Source: G963665545 sp963665545 (GTDB taxonomy: Bacteria > Pseudomonadota > Gammaproteobacteria > Xanthomonadales > SZUA-36). From it: DNA of 64,000 nucleotides. The DNA is taken from positions 434,001 through 498,000 of the forward strand of contig CAXXKZ010000011.1 of the NCBI GenBank assembly GCA_963665545.2, written 5' to 3'. The position numbers were made by a program, and so were the translations under genes. The notes beneath the pieces are model-generated. The model did not search any database. It saw only the letters and a program-made list of their open reading frames with translations, and was not told the DNA's origin. Position 1 is the stretch's first letter; each line of letters starts with the position of its first letter. Positions 35,434 through 45,693 of this stretch are shown here, in pieces.

Positions 35434-35612
35434 TGTTCAGTTCTGCCCAGAGATCGATTCAGTATAGGAAAACCAGAGCAATTTTCCCAGAAATTCAAGC
35501 CGTTCGAGGAAGTCGGCACCGCGCTCTTGGCCATGCAGGAATGAATCCGCTGCCGCTGCGGCGTGCATTCGGTACTATGGCAGGTACCGGATTTGCAAAG
35601 GCCGGAGGGCCG

Positions 35613-38268
35613 ATGGCAAAGATCCTTGTCATAACAGGTGCAGTCTTGCTGTTGCTGACCAGCAGCGCCTATGCGCAAATCATCGAACAGACGCGTGGGC
35701 TTGACCAGGGCGTCGTATACAGTGACCTCACTCAATTCGGGCCCTGGGACGATCGAAACTATGCGGTCACCCAAACAGGATCTTGATCTGCTGTCGCCCG
35801 AAGAGAGCACGCTGGGCGACCCGATCCCGGTTTTTTTCCGCATTGAACTGCGCAAGGAATTTCCCCATTTGCGGCGCACCGGGCCGGCCCAGTATCCGCG
35901 TGCTGCGGTGCCCCTTTTTTATCGACGTTATGGCGGCCTGATCTGGGACGGTAAACAGGTGGAGGTGAACAAGAAAGGCGACGAAGGCGATCCCGTCCTG
36001 GCCCAGCGCGGGCTGGTCAATGGTGAAATCAAGTTGAACCAGGTGTTGGGCGCCAATGAAGTCACGATCGAGATCAATCCCGCCAATCCGCTGCAGGTCA
36101 TTGCCGGCTCGAACAATGCGGGTGGCCAGGAGATGTATTACTCGGCTGACGGCGGAGCCAACTGGACCATACAGGGAACCTTGCCCGACACCTGCTGCGA
36201 CCCAACCGTGGACTGGAAATCAGACGGGTCTGTTGCCTACACCGCATCCTTGAGTGAGGCGATCGGGGTGTCATTCTGGCGATCCTTCAACGGCGGCCAG
36301 ACATGGGTGGACCGCGTTGCCATCACCTCAAGCGGCAGCGACAAGGAATTCATTCACGTTGACCGCTCACCGAGTTCGGCGCATCAGGACAACATCTACG
36401 TCACCTACCACGATGGCAATACCATGCAATTTGCCAGATCGGTCAATGATGGCACAACATTTGTCATCACCTCATTCGGAACCGACCCTGTTGGCATCGG
36501 CAGCGATATCACGACCACCAGCAACGGCGATATCTATTACTTCTACGGAGCCACCGATGCGCAGGCCATCACCTTGCTCAAATCCAGCAATGGAGGCGAC
36601 TCGTTTGCGGCAGCCTCAACCGTGGCCTCCACCACTGCCAGCTTCGACTGGCCCATTCCAGCGATGGAGACGCGCCGGGCCTGGATTTACGCTGCCGCCG
36701 ATGCGGACCGCTCGGGCGGCACCAGCGACGGCACTGTGTATGTCGCATGGACTGACACGACTGCAGCCGATTCGGAAACGGCAGCCAACAACCACACGAT
36801 CATTCAGGTCGCACGATCCAGTGACGGCGGGGCCACGTGGAATATCTCCAATCCGCATCCGATGAACGACACCGCTACCGTGGATCGCTTCAACCAGTGG
36901 ATCAAAGTGGACGAGTTTGGCAATGTTCATGTGGTTTATTACGATACGCAGCATTCCACCAGCCGCACCGGGGTGGACCTCTACTACAACTACTCTATCG
37001 ACGGCGGCGTCACCTGGGGGTCGCCTCAGCGCATCAGCCCGGAAACATCCAGCAACCTGACGGACCTCCAGGAATGGGGTGACTACAACGGTTTGTCTGT
37101 GTTGTCCACCCAGGCATTGCCAGTGTGGACCGACAATCGGGACGGCCCGCCCGACAGCAAGGACGTCTACGTCGCCGACACACTCAACGAAGTCGCAGCG
37201 CCCACCTTTATACTGTCGGGAGATAATCTCGTACAGCAGGTGTGCAAGCCCGCCAGCCTGGCCGCTATCAATCTCGTCATCGAACAGGTGCTGGGATTCA
37301 CTGACCCGGTTACACTGAGTACCAGCGCGCTGCCCACCGGTTTCAGCAACTCTTTCACGATCAATCCGGTCATTCCTCCGGGCGTTTCCGTGGCCCAGCT
37401 ATCGGTCGATGGCACCGCCCTGGCCGGCAACCACGTCTTTGATATCCAGGGCTCGAGTGGATCTGAAAACCGCGATTTGTCACTTGCCATTGAGGTCTTC
37501 GATGCGGCCCCGGCCGCTCCAACCCTGACCACACCGACCGATGGCGCGACCATCGGTTCCATTACACCCGTGCTGGTATGGAATGGCGTGCTGCAAGGTG
37601 CCGACTATACGATTGAGGTCGACGACGATCCGGCATTCGGCAGCGTGAATTTCACGGCCAACATCGCAGACAGCACGGTGACCGCAGACCCGCTCAGCAG
37701 TCAGACGACCTATTATTGGCGCGTTCGGGCTGGCAACAGCTGCGGAACCGGCCCCTGGTCCACGACATTCTCATTCCTGACACCGCAGGTGATCTGCAGC
37801 TCCCCCGCCGTGGCAATCCCTGACGGTTCGGGAAACGTGAGCGATGACTTGGTCAGCAACTCTCCCGGCGTCATCGTGGACTTGAACGTAAGCCTGGACA
37901 TCACCCACAGCTATATTGGTGATCTCAGCGTCAGTCTCGCTCACGTAGATACAGCCACGGCAGTCACGTTGCTGGACCGTCCAGGTGTCCCTGCCTCGAC
38001 GTTCGGCTGCTCCGCCGACAATATCTCGGTGCAACTCGATGATTCAGCGGCCAGCCCAGCAGAGTCTCAATGCGCCACGGGCCCGGCACTGGGTGGCATC
38101 CATTCGCCCACTTCTTTGTTGTCCGCCTTTAATGGCGAAAATATAGCCGGCACATGGAGGCTCACGGTGTCAGACGCAGTGAGCGCGGACATTGGCACCC
38201 TGGACAACTGGTGTCTGGTCTTAAATTCCGCCGAGGAGGATATTTTTGAACACGGTTTCGAGGACTGA
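35613..38268 (+). pseudogene. Large secreted Asp-box / FnIII-like / P-domain exoprotein, frameshifted after the signal peptide region
   Basis: ATG 35613 gives a signal peptide (MAKILVITGAVLLLLTSSAY, cut before QIIEQ). About 50 codons later, at the ACCCAAAC run near 35770-35778, the frame shifts by one base. From there about 830 residues are open: an Asp-box (BNR) beta-propeller with SADGGANW, SFNGGQTWVD, SSNGGDSF, SSDGGATW and SIDGGVTW; a fibronectin-like region (APTLTTPTDGATIG, YYWRVRAGNSCG); and a proprotein-convertase P-like domain ending IFEHGFED. The fragment could start at ATG 35761 but would lack its export signal. It is probably a cell-surface or secreted glycan- or protein-binding protein; catalytic residues are not evident. 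Confidence 0.72.
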
Positions 38269-38300
38269 GCATCGTTGAGAACCATCTGAGCAGACAGGAA

Positions 38301-40337
38301 ATGCTCTGGCTGATACTGGGCCTGGCCGGTTTTGCCATCGCTGCGCCTTTTTACGACGTGCTGCTACGTACGCCCGATTTCCTTGTCGTGCGTCAAAGTA
38401 ACAGGGGCGATGTCTGGCTGTTGGCCATGTTGGTGAGTGTGGTGATGCCGGTCATCCTGGTGGCGCCAGCGTGGGTGCTTGGCCGGGCAAAACGACGTGC
38501 ATCACAGCTGTGGGTCCTACTCGTTGCCGTCATTCTGGTGACCTTGTTGGCCACCCAGTTCTTACCGAAACAAGTTGCTGCCCCTTTGTTCCTTGGCGCA
38601 GCCTTATTGATCGGCGTAGCGGGGGGATTCGCTCTCGTTTTCACGCGCTGGAAAATTCTTGGCGGTTTGCTGGCAATCCTGGCGCTGTTTTTCCCTTTAC
38701 GATTGCTGTGGATCATGCCGGTGCAACAAGATGCGTCCGTTGAACCGGCGGCTCAGGTCCATTTCCCTGATCATCAGGGACTACCCAATATCGTGTTTCT
38801 GGTGCTGGACGAATTGCCCATAGCCACCCTGATTGACGACCAGCAGGAAATTGACGCCTCGTTATATCCTGCATTCCACCGGCTGCGCCAGATGTCCGAC
38901 TGGTATGTGGATACAATCTCGGTATCGGACGGCACCGTTGACGCCGTACCGGCCATAGTCGAGGGCCGTTATCCGTCAATTCGCACGCCAGGCGGTGCCC
39001 GGGCGGTGCAACCGAGCAACCTGTTTACCTTGCTGGCAGGGCCTTATCGTTTCAACGTCAGGGAGACGGTTTCGAGCTTGTGCCCACGTTCGTTGTGCCG
39101 CCGTCAGCGAGGCAGCTCACTGGGCCGCTTGATCCTGTTGTCTTCTGATTTGTTCGCGGTGTACCTGCACGAGGTCAGTCCGGAAGCCTGGGTCGAACAC
39201 CTGCCTGATGTCACATCCAACTGGGGTGGTTTTTTTACCGGCGGGCAGTTGGCTGTCACCCGCAATTGGCGGCAAAACGCCCGACAACAGACCGTGGCTG
39301 ACCGGCCGGCAATTTTGCGCGCATTTATCCAGTCCATTGATAAGGCCCAGCGTCCGACCCTGAATTTTCTCCATATCCTCTTTCCGCACGCCCCTTTTGC
39401 CTATTTGCCTGGCGGAAAGAATTACGGCCTCGAGAGTATCCGGGGCAAAATCAAGGACCGCTGGGCGCAGCATCAGTGGAGCATTGCCAGTGCCAGGCAA
39501 CGGCATGTATTGCAGGTGCAGTTTGCCGATGAACTCCTGGGTCAGTTACTGGATCGATTGGTGCAACTGCATTTGCTCGAGTCCAGCCTGCTCGTGGTGG
39601 TCGCCGACCATGGCCTCAGTTTCCTGCCCGGGGACACCAGGCGCACGCTGTCCAGCATCAATGCACAAAGCCTGCTGCGCGTTCCCCTGTTTATTAAAGC
39701 GCCGGGGCAGAACCAGGGACGCCGAATCGAGCAGGCTGCTATGACGATCGATATTCTACCTACCGTACTGGGAAGTCTCGGCATCGAGGCCCACAAGCTG
39801 GCGCTGGATGGAATCGATTTCAACGCCATAAATGGCGATTCCCTGCGCGTGAGGCGGGCAAATTCGTACGCAGATCCGGTGCTGCGCGAGCTCAGCGAGG
39901 CGCAACTGGATATATCGGCGATCAGCCAGGAAGGTCGGCGCCAGCTTAGGCTGGACGTCGCAGACGCCGCCCTGTGGAATATCGGACCGCATGATGATCT
40001 GCGCGGCCGGCCCTTGGATGCATTGTGCACGCGGGTGGAAAAACGCCTGCGTTTTCGCACCAGGCCATCCAAAGCCCTGCCAAACACTCACCCCGAGGAC
40101 TTCCTGCCGGCCTTCGTTGCCGGACGAGTCAGTGGCCGCGACCTGCCGGATGAGAGCCTGCCTTTCGTGGTTACTGCCAATCAGAAAATTCTCGCCAGCG
40201 GCATGACCTGGAAGCGGGATGCAAACTGGTTCTACTACACCCTGCTGCAACCCAAATGGGTCACCGGCCCCGAGTTCTCTCCACAAGTGGCTCTGGTAGT
40301 CGGTGCGGAATGCTGGGCAGGCAAGGAAAGCCCCTAG
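38301..40337 (+). CDS. Membrane-anchored sulfatase-fold (alkaline phosphatase superfamily) protein
   Basis: A 678-residue protein: four or five N-terminal membrane helices, then a periplasmic sulfatase-like domain from about residue 155 (LPNIVFLVLDELPIATLID) to VVVADHGLSFLPGDTRR, which holds the late metal-binding Asp-His. Where arylsulfatases have the formylglycine Cys (CxPxR), this protein has SVSDGTVDAVPAIVEG, so a Ser or Thr would be the nucleophile. That is the arrangement of phosphoethanolamine or phosphoglycerol transferases rather than sulfatases, although the early metal Asp pair also reads unusually (DEL). Function is therefore open. It follows the Asp-box gene by 32 bases in the same direction. 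Confidence 0.7.
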   Translation: MLWLILGLAGFAIAAPFYDVLLRTPDFLVVRQSNRGDVWLLAMLVSVVMPVILVAPAWVLGRAKRRASQLWVLLVAVILVTLLATQFLPKQVAAPLFLGAALLIGVAGGFALVFTRWKILGGLLAILALFFPLRLLWIMPVQQDASVEPAAQVHFPDHQGLPNIVFLVLDELPIATLIDDQQEIDASLYPAFHRLRQMSDWYVDTISVSDGTVDAVPAIVEGRYPSIRTPGGARAVQPSNLFTLLAGPYRFNVRETVSSLCPRSLCRRQRGSSLGRLILLSSDLFAVYLHEVSPEAWVEHLPDVTSNWGGFFTGGQLAVTRNWRQNARQQTVADRPAILRAFIQSIDKAQRPTLNFLHILFPHAPFAYLPGGKNYGLESIRGKIKDRWAQHQWSIASARQRHVLQVQFADELLGQLLDRLVQLHLLESSLLVVVADHGLSFLPGDTRRTLSSINAQSLLRVPLFIKAPGQNQGRRIEQAAMTIDILPTVLGSLGIEAHKLALDGIDFNAINGDSLRVRRANSYADPVLRELSEAQLDISAISQEGRRQLRLDVADAALWNIGPHDDLRGRPLDALCTRVEKRLRFRTRPSKALPNTHPEDFLPAFVAGRVSGRDLPDESLPFVVTANQKILASGMTWKRDANWFYYTLLQPKWVTGPEFSPQVALVVGAECWAGKESP

Positions 40338-40374
40338 CCTGCATAGATTGTGGTCCGCCTTGGTGCAATATGCA

Positions 40375-41080
40375 GGCTGTGATTTCCAGCAACGTTATTC
40401 ACACGTAAGGCTCAGTGCCATCGTTACCGCAAAGTGTCGTGAGGGAGTTGCGGTTCGCTCCTGGCGGATGGCCCTTCGGGCTTCCCTCACTCCTCCGCGC
40501 TTGGTGGGTCGGCTCCAACGGAACATCCTGTTCCGTGTCGCCTCGTCGAGCCATCCATGGCTCGACGACCCAGTCGCTTGTCGTCCCTCGGCATCCACCT
40601 TGATGGAGCGAACCACAACCCCCTCATGACACTTTGCTGCACGGTGCGGCTCTTGGGCTCGCACGACCGCATCCTTCGTGAGGCAGTCAATGGTATGACA
40701 CACGCGCCAAATCGACGACATTTGTAACCCCTATGTGCCAAAAGTTGGAACAAGCCGGAAAGAGTGACAGTGCTGCTTCCAGGACCCTCCGCTCCGAATC
40801 GGCTTGTGCCAGCGTTAGGAAAGTCCCATGAGCGGGCTGCTGGCCGCGACTTCAAGGATGCCGAGCGACGCACAAGCGACTGGGTCGCTGAGCCAGGGAT
40901 GGATCAGCGAGGCGCGAGGGAACAGGATGTTCCCTGAAGCCGACCCACCAAGCGCGGAGAAGTGAGGGTAGCCCGCAGGGCCATCCGCCAGGAGTGGGCA
41001 GCAGTCCGCTCATGGGACTTTCCGGAGGTAGCGTAGGCATATTCCCTGGTGTATAAAACGCTGCTGGAATTGACAGCTAG
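40375..41080. repeat. 0.7-kb inverted-repeat element, copy B (uninterrupted)
   Basis: The left end (GGCTGTGATTTCCAGCAACG from 40375) and right end (complement CTAGCTGTCAATTCCAGC, from 41080) are imperfect versions of the perfect ends of copy A. Inside are two palindromic modules. Module 1 (40430-40636) is bounded by arms related to AAAGTGTCGTGAGGGAGTTG. Module 2 (40817-41023) is bounded by GGAAAGTCCCATGAGCGG and its complement. Both enclose a shared core containing CCAGTCGCTTGT (40570-40581, and complement at 40872-40883), the site occupied by the IS110 element in copy A. No gene is present. The right end supplies the TAG stop of the next gene. Confidence 0.8.
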
Positions 41081-42543
41081 AATGGCCGGCCGATCGCTCG
41101 GAGCAGTGGCGTTTCCTGCTCTGTTGTGAACCAGGGCACGTCATCTTTGATCACCAGGTCCACGTGCGCCAGTGCATTAATGTCAAACAACGGATTGCCG
41201 TCGACAATGATCACATCGGCCACCATGCCCGCTTCGATGGTGCCAAGCTGGCGCGAGCCGCCCAGCAGCTGCATGTTGCCAAGAATCTCGGCATTGGTCT
41301 TGGTCGCGGCGGAAATCACCTGAATGGGCGTCATGCCCGCATCCACCAAGGCCGACATTTCCCGCCACATCGATTCGCTATGAAAGTTCATCGGGCTGCC
41401 GCCGTCCGTGCCAACACCCATGACCACGTCAGCCTGGATGAACTGGCGTGCCGCAACCCGAGCCTGGCGAATCTCGCGTTCCACATTGCGGAAGTAGTCG
41501 TTGCGGTGGAAGTCTTCGAACGAACGCTGGAATTCCTGATACCAGTCCGCGGGCAGGTCGGACTCGAGCCGTGGATCACGTAAGCGTTCCGGAAACGCCA
41601 CCGTGTCCGGGTAAATCCAGATGCGGTGCGCGATGGTCTGGATGACCGGTATGCCTCTGTGGGCAATCTCCATGATCAGTTCATCGGCATAGGGCGGATT
41701 CTTGGCCGAACCCATGTGCTGCAGCACGTCAACCCCGGCATCGAGGGCCAGACGCACCTTGGCGGGGTCGTACAAATGCGCATGCACCTTGATGTTGCGC
41801 TTGTGCGCTTCTTCAACAATGGCGACATAATCTTCTGCCGTAAGTCGTTCCCAGGCCTTGATCACGTCCACGCCTCGTTCGATCAGCTCAATGGTCCGGG
41901 CCCGGGCTTCGCGGGTACTAGAGATAAGGAATTGCATTTCTTCGGGTACTATTTTGACCGGCAGGCGCGAAATCCAGGGGCCTGAAGCTATGATGCGCGG
42001 ACCGGGAATCTCACCGGCATTGATCTGGTCTCGGGTTTCCAGAATGCCGTAAGTCGAGCCGAGATCCACCACGCTGGTGACGCCCGCCCGCAACAATTGC
42101 CTGGCGGCAATAAGGCGGCTCACCTCGAGATTCGAGATATCTCCCAGAAACTCAAAATATTCTTTGTAATCGCCATGGCCAATCAGCGCCAGGTGGGCAT
42201 GCAGGTCGATCAAGCCGGGCAGGATGGTCTTTCCTCTGGCGTCAATCACATGGGCATTCGCCGGCACTTTGACGGTATCCTGCGTGCCTGCGGCGACGAT
42301 GCGGTTGCCTTTGATGATGACCACTGAATGGTGCAGCGGCGCGGCTTCATAGCCGTCCAGCAACATGCCGCCGACCAGGGCGATGGGGCGTTCATTCTGC
42401 GTATTGCTGGCGTCCTGGGTGTCCTGGGCGGTCTGGGCGGCCTGGGCGGCCTGGGCGGCGGGGATCAGACACGAGCAGGCAAACAGAATTGCCGCCATCA
42501 GCGCCGGGTAATAACGGGATCCTGGAATAGGTGGTTTGATCAA
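41077..42543 (-). CDS. Secreted metal-dependent amidohydrolase (imidazolonepropionase-like)
   Basis: A 488-residue protein with a signal peptide followed by a low-complexity Ala-Gln linker encoded by 9-base tandem repeats. The amidohydrolase barrel shows LPGLIDLHAHLALIG (the HxH metal motif), a probable carbamylated or bridging Lys in ERGVDVIKAW, IKVHAHLY, and GVGTDGGSPMNFHSES with the late metal Asp. The last strand-helix SAATKTNAEILG and GTIEAGMVADVIIVDGNPL are family-typical. Related enzymes hydrolyse dipeptides or cyclic amides in the periplasm; the substrate is unknown. The TAG stop falls in the end of repeat copy B. Confidence 0.85.
   Translation of the reverse strand: MIKPPIPGSRYYPALMAAILFACSCLIPAAQAAQAAQTAQDTQDASNTQNERPIALVGGMLLDGYEAAPLHHSVVIIKGNRIVAAGTQDTVKVPANAHVIDARGKTILPGLIDLHAHLALIGHGDYKEYFEFLGDISNLEVSRLIAARQLLRAGVTSVVDLGSTYGILETRDQINAGEIPGPRIIASGPWISRLPVKIVPEEMQFLISSTREARARTIELIERGVDVIKAWERLTAEDYVAIVEEAHKRNIKVHAHLYDPAKVRLALDAGVDVLQHMGSAKNPPYADELIMEIAHRGIPVIQTIAHRIWIYPDTVAFPERLRDPRLESDLPADWYQEFQRSFEDFHRNDYFRNVEREIRQARVAARQFIQADVVMGVGTDGGSPMNFHSESMWREMSALVDAGMTPIQVISAATKTNAEILGNMQLLGGSRQLGTIEAGMVADVIIVDGNPLFDINALAHVDLVIKDDVPWFTTEQETPLLRAIGRPF
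42414..42466. repeat. Short tandem repeats encoding an Ala-Gln linker
   Basis: Roughly 9-base units of the type CCTGGGCGG, in part perfect, repeat about five times inside the amidohydrolase gene. On the coding strand they give the sequence AAQAAQAAQTAQDTQ right after the signal peptide. Copy number could change by slippage without breaking the frame, altering only linker length. Confidence 0.7.
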
Positions 42544-42668
42544 GATTGCGCCCTCAATTGCCGGTAGTCTTCAGAATAAAAATCTGCCGGTATCATATCT
42601 TACCTAATGGGCACCCGGCGCAATGGTGGTCAGGGTTCACCTCCAAATCGTCTCTGTGCAAAGTCTCC

Positions 42669-44483
42669 TTAGATTTTTTCCAGGTACATTTTCTGCAAAT
42701 CAATCTTACGTATCCGGTCGGTGACTATTCTGATCCCACTCACCGCGCCCGCATCCGTACGTAAAATCTTCACAGCAAATCGCCCCAGTCCCAGGGCAAC
42801 ATCATAGAAACTGGCGTCAATGGCCTTGGCCTCAAACAGGTTCCGGGTCAATTTAGTCAACCTGAATTTCTGCGCCGGACCATTACCCGAGCCGATGCGC
42901 AGAATGAGGGCATTTTGCTCGTGGCGCAGTGAATAAACCACGTCGAGAACCTCGGAATAGTAGAAGCCGGTTACCCGGGGCGATGGTTGTGGGTACTGAT
43001 CCACGGGCGTCACGCGCTCAAACCGGCGGGCGCTGGCCCATTCGGCCAATTGCAATTCAACACCTGCAGGTTTTCCCGCACCTGTAATTGTGATCTTCAA
43101 GGGCGGGGAACCGACGCCATAGATCGTGCTGAATTGACGTGTGAATCGATTGGCGGCCGCGCCCTGCAGAAGGTGTGGCGACGAGCCACGATAAGAGACG
43201 GCCAGTTGCCCGCTGGAGGGTTCGGTCAAAGCCAGAACCAAGCCCTCGCTGGGCTCGACATAGTACCCCGACAGGCCCGCGAGCAATTGCGGCGGCAGGG
43301 CTGCAGGTGGGGCGTCTGCCAGCGCCTGCCATGATGGGCGCATGGCAAACTCACTTTCGTTGAAGTTTTTGGACATCAAGAACGCGTCGGTCAAGGATTG
43401 CGCCGCCGCTGTGGCTTCAAATGTTCCAATGTCGTTCTGAAATACCGCCACAACCAGGTCGATCTCGGGATAAAAAACGTATTTGGTGCCGGTAACACCG
43501 CCGTGCGCGATGCCTTTGAGTCCGCGGTGCTCAAATTCATATACCCCCAGGCGATAACTCGACACCGATTGGTCGCCCAAGCGGACCGGTTGATTCAGCC
43601 GGTGCCATCTGGATTGACCGGATTCGGTTCCTTCGCGCATATACTTTAGCCATCGAATCAGATCTCTCATGGTCGTGCGTACGCCACCATCTCCGGAGAC
43701 GGGCACGTGAATATCCAGGGTGAGTGGTGCGCCTTCCTGCCCCGGCAGCGTCAGGTAGGTGGGCACCTGGTTGTTCTCAAAAACCCAGTTATCCGCTGGG
43801 GCAGATGAGGATTCCATACCCAGCGGCTTGAACAGGAGTTTCTTCAAGGCTTCGTCATAACTGGCACTTTCGCTACATTGCGTGATGATTCTGGCCAATA
43901 GCCTGAAATTGGTGTCGGTGTAGCGAAATGTAGCTCCGGGCGGAAAGTCGAGCTCGTCCTGGCGCCGGCTCAATGAATACAGCACATCCAGGCTCACCGC
44001 GCCGGTGATACCTGACAGTGGCATCAGCAATTCGTCCTGCCACAGGCCTGATGTCATAGTCAACAGGTGCCGAAGCGTGATTGTTGAGTCGAAGCGTGGA
44101 AAGTCGGGCAAGTGCGCAGACAGGGGGCCGTCAATTTCCACGCAGCCCCGATTGACCAGCTCCAGAATCGCCGAAGCCGTAATGCTTTTGGTCAAAGACG
44201 CGATCAAGTATCGCGTATCGGGCGTCCATGGCACATTGAGCTCACGGTTGGCCGCACCGTAGCCCTTCAGATGCAGTACCTCGCCGTGGTGAATGATCGC
44301 GGTTACGCCGCCTGTCTCATAGGGCTGGAGGCCTTGGTACATCCCATCGACCGTTCGACTGAGATCGGGCCATTTCTCAATGAGCCCGGGCGGTTCGGCG
44401 GCGTTGCCGGGCAGGGTCCCAAATATCAATGTGCACAACAGGATGAAGGGACCCGACAAAGCAATTTTTACTGACCGGTTCAT
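42669..44483 (-). CDS. Serine beta-lactamase-fold hydrolase (class C/PBP4*-like)
   Basis: A 604-residue secreted protein with a signal peptide (MNRSVKIALSGPFILLCTLI, cut after GNAA). The beta-lactamase domain has the nucleophile motif SLTK at about 96-99 in YLIASLTKSITASAI, a Tyr motif in FRYTDTNFRLLARI, and HGGVTGTKYVFYPE as the third motif (HGG in place of KTG). The C-terminal 200 residues are a beta-rich extension common in esterase/peptidase relatives of this family. It is probably a periplasmic esterase or D-amino-acid peptidase rather than a resistance enzyme; the substrate is unknown. Confidence 0.82.
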   Translation of the reverse strand: MNRSVKIALSGPFILLCTLIFGTLPGNAAEPPGLIEKWPDLSRTVDGMYQGLQPYETGGVTAIIHHGEVLHLKGYGAANRELNVPWTPDTRYLIASLTKSITASAILELVNRGCVEIDGPLSAHLPDFPRFDSTITLRHLLTMTSGLWQDELLMPLSGITGAVSLDVLYSLSRRQDELDFPPGATFRYTDTNFRLLARIITQCSESASYDEALKKLLFKPLGMESSSAPADNWVFENNQVPTYLTLPGQEGAPLTLDIHVPVSGDGGVRTTMRDLIRWLKYMREGTESGQSRWHRLNQPVRLGDQSVSSYRLGVYEFEHRGLKGIAHGGVTGTKYVFYPEIDLVVAVFQNDIGTFEATAAAQSLTDAFLMSKNFNESEFAMRPSWQALADAPPAALPPQLLAGLSGYYVEPSEGLVLALTEPSSGQLAVSYRGSSPHLLQGAAANRFTRQFSTIYGVGSPPLKITITGAGKPAGVELQLAEWASARRFERVTPVDQYPQPSPRVTGFYYSEVLDVVYSLRHEQNALILRIGSGNGPAQKFRLTKLTRNLFEAKAIDASFYDVALGLGRFAVKILRTDAGAVSGIRIVTDRIRKIDLQKMYLEKI

Positions 44484-44497
44484 TGTTGTGTGCCTTT

Positions 44498-45640
44498 TCA
44501 GACCTTGTTTCTTTTCACCAGCTGCCTGGCAATGATAATACGCTGCATCTCATTGGTGCCCTCGCCAATGGCGAGCAGCGGCGCATCACGGTAAAGCCGC
44601 TCGACAACGAACTCGGTGGAATAGCCGTAAGCCCCCATGATGCGCATGGCCTCGAGTGCATTCTCCAGCGCGGCTTCGCTGGCAAAATACTTGGCCATAC
44701 CCGCCTCCATGTCGCATCGTTCACCGGAATCGTATGCCAGCGCGGCGGCATCGACCAGCAAGCGTGCGGCTTCGGCGCGGGTGGCCATGTCGCCCAGCTT
44801 AAGCTGAATCGCCTGGTGCTCACAGATGGGTTTGCCCATCGTTTTGCGGGTCTGTGCATAGCGCACCGCTTCATCCAGGGCCGCCTTGGCCATGCCCACG
44901 CCCCGAGCCGCGACATTAATGCGGCCCAGTTCCAGGCCACCGACGGCGATGTAAAATCCCCTGCCCTCTTCGCCGCCAATCAGGCAGTCGCTGGATACCC
45001 GGTAGTCCTGCAGCGTGAATTCAGCGGTGTCCACACCCCGGTAACCGAGTTTACCCAGCTTACGTGTGACCTCAAAGCCTTCTCCTTTTTCAGCGATGAA
45101 CATGCTCATACCCTTGCGTGGCGGGTCCGCTTTGGGGTCGGTTTTGACCAGCAAGGCAACGCAATCGCCGTGCAGGGCGTTGGTGATCCAAGACTTGGAG
45201 CCATTGATTACATATTCATCCCCCTCCCTCCGGGCCACCGTGCGGATACCCTGCAAATCGGTTCCCGCGCCCGGTTCGGTGAGGGCCAGGCCACCTCGCA
45301 ATTCACCGCTGACCATGCGCGGCAAATAACGCGCCTTCTGCGCGTCGGTACCGTAATGCTCGATGCAGCGTGCCATGATCAGGTGTGAGTTGATCACGCC
45401 GGTCAAGGACATCCAGACCTCAGAAATACGACTAACAATATGGGAATAGGTGGTCGCGGGCAGGCCCATACCACCCCAGTCAACGCCGATGGTCGCGCCG
45501 AACAGACCGAGGTCCTTCATCTGCTCGACCATTTTGACGGGATACTCATCCCTGTGTTCAAAATCACTGGCGTAAGGGCGGACGTCACGTTCCAGCCACT
45601 TGTCCAGGGCTTCGAGCATCATTGTTTCCATTTCAGACAT
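44498..45640 (-). CDS. Acyl-CoA dehydrogenase
   Basis: About 380 residues from ATG 45640 (MSEMETMMLEALDKW); a start 18 bases upstream is possible. It shows the acyl-CoA dehydrogenase signatures GGLALTEPGAGTDLQGI, VINGSKSWITNALHGD, and LAIGEGTNEMQRIIIARQLV, where the Glu of GEGTNE is the expected catalytic base. It oxidises an acyl-CoA with FAD, passing electrons to ETF. It belongs to the leftward gene run with an Asp-box protein upstream and a beta-lactamase-fold gene downstream. Chain-length preference unknown. Confidence 0.92.
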   Translation of the reverse strand: MSEMETMMLEALDKWLERDVRPYASDFEHRDEYPVKMVEQMKDLGLFGATIGVDWGGMGLPATTYSHIVSRISEVWMSLTGVINSHLIMARCIEHYGTDAQKARYLPRMVSGELRGGLALTEPGAGTDLQGIRTVARREGDEYVINGSKSWITNALHGDCVALLVKTDPKADPPRKGMSMFIAEKGEGFEVTRKLGKLGYRGVDTAEFTLQDYRVSSDCLIGGEEGRGFYIAVGGLELGRINVAARGVGMAKAALDEAVRYAQTRKTMGKPICEHQAIQLKLGDMATRAEAARLLVDAAALAYDSGERCDMEAGMAKYFASEAALENALEAMRIMGAYGYSTEFVVERLYRDAPLLAIGEGTNEMQRIIIARQLVKRNKV

Positions 45641-45693
45641 GGTGCTTTGTTCTCTCATATTTGTGAGCCAGGTTGACTATTCGGCCTCGAACT

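Noticed and set aside
35765..35780. Programmed -1 frameshift at CCCAAAC in the Asp-box gene
   Set aside because: The heptamer is not in the required zero frame and the shift is in the other sense; a simple indel fits better.
40430..40636. CRISPR-like or REP/ERIC array in the repeat region
   Set aside because: The repeats are two large diverged inverted modules with no regular spacers.
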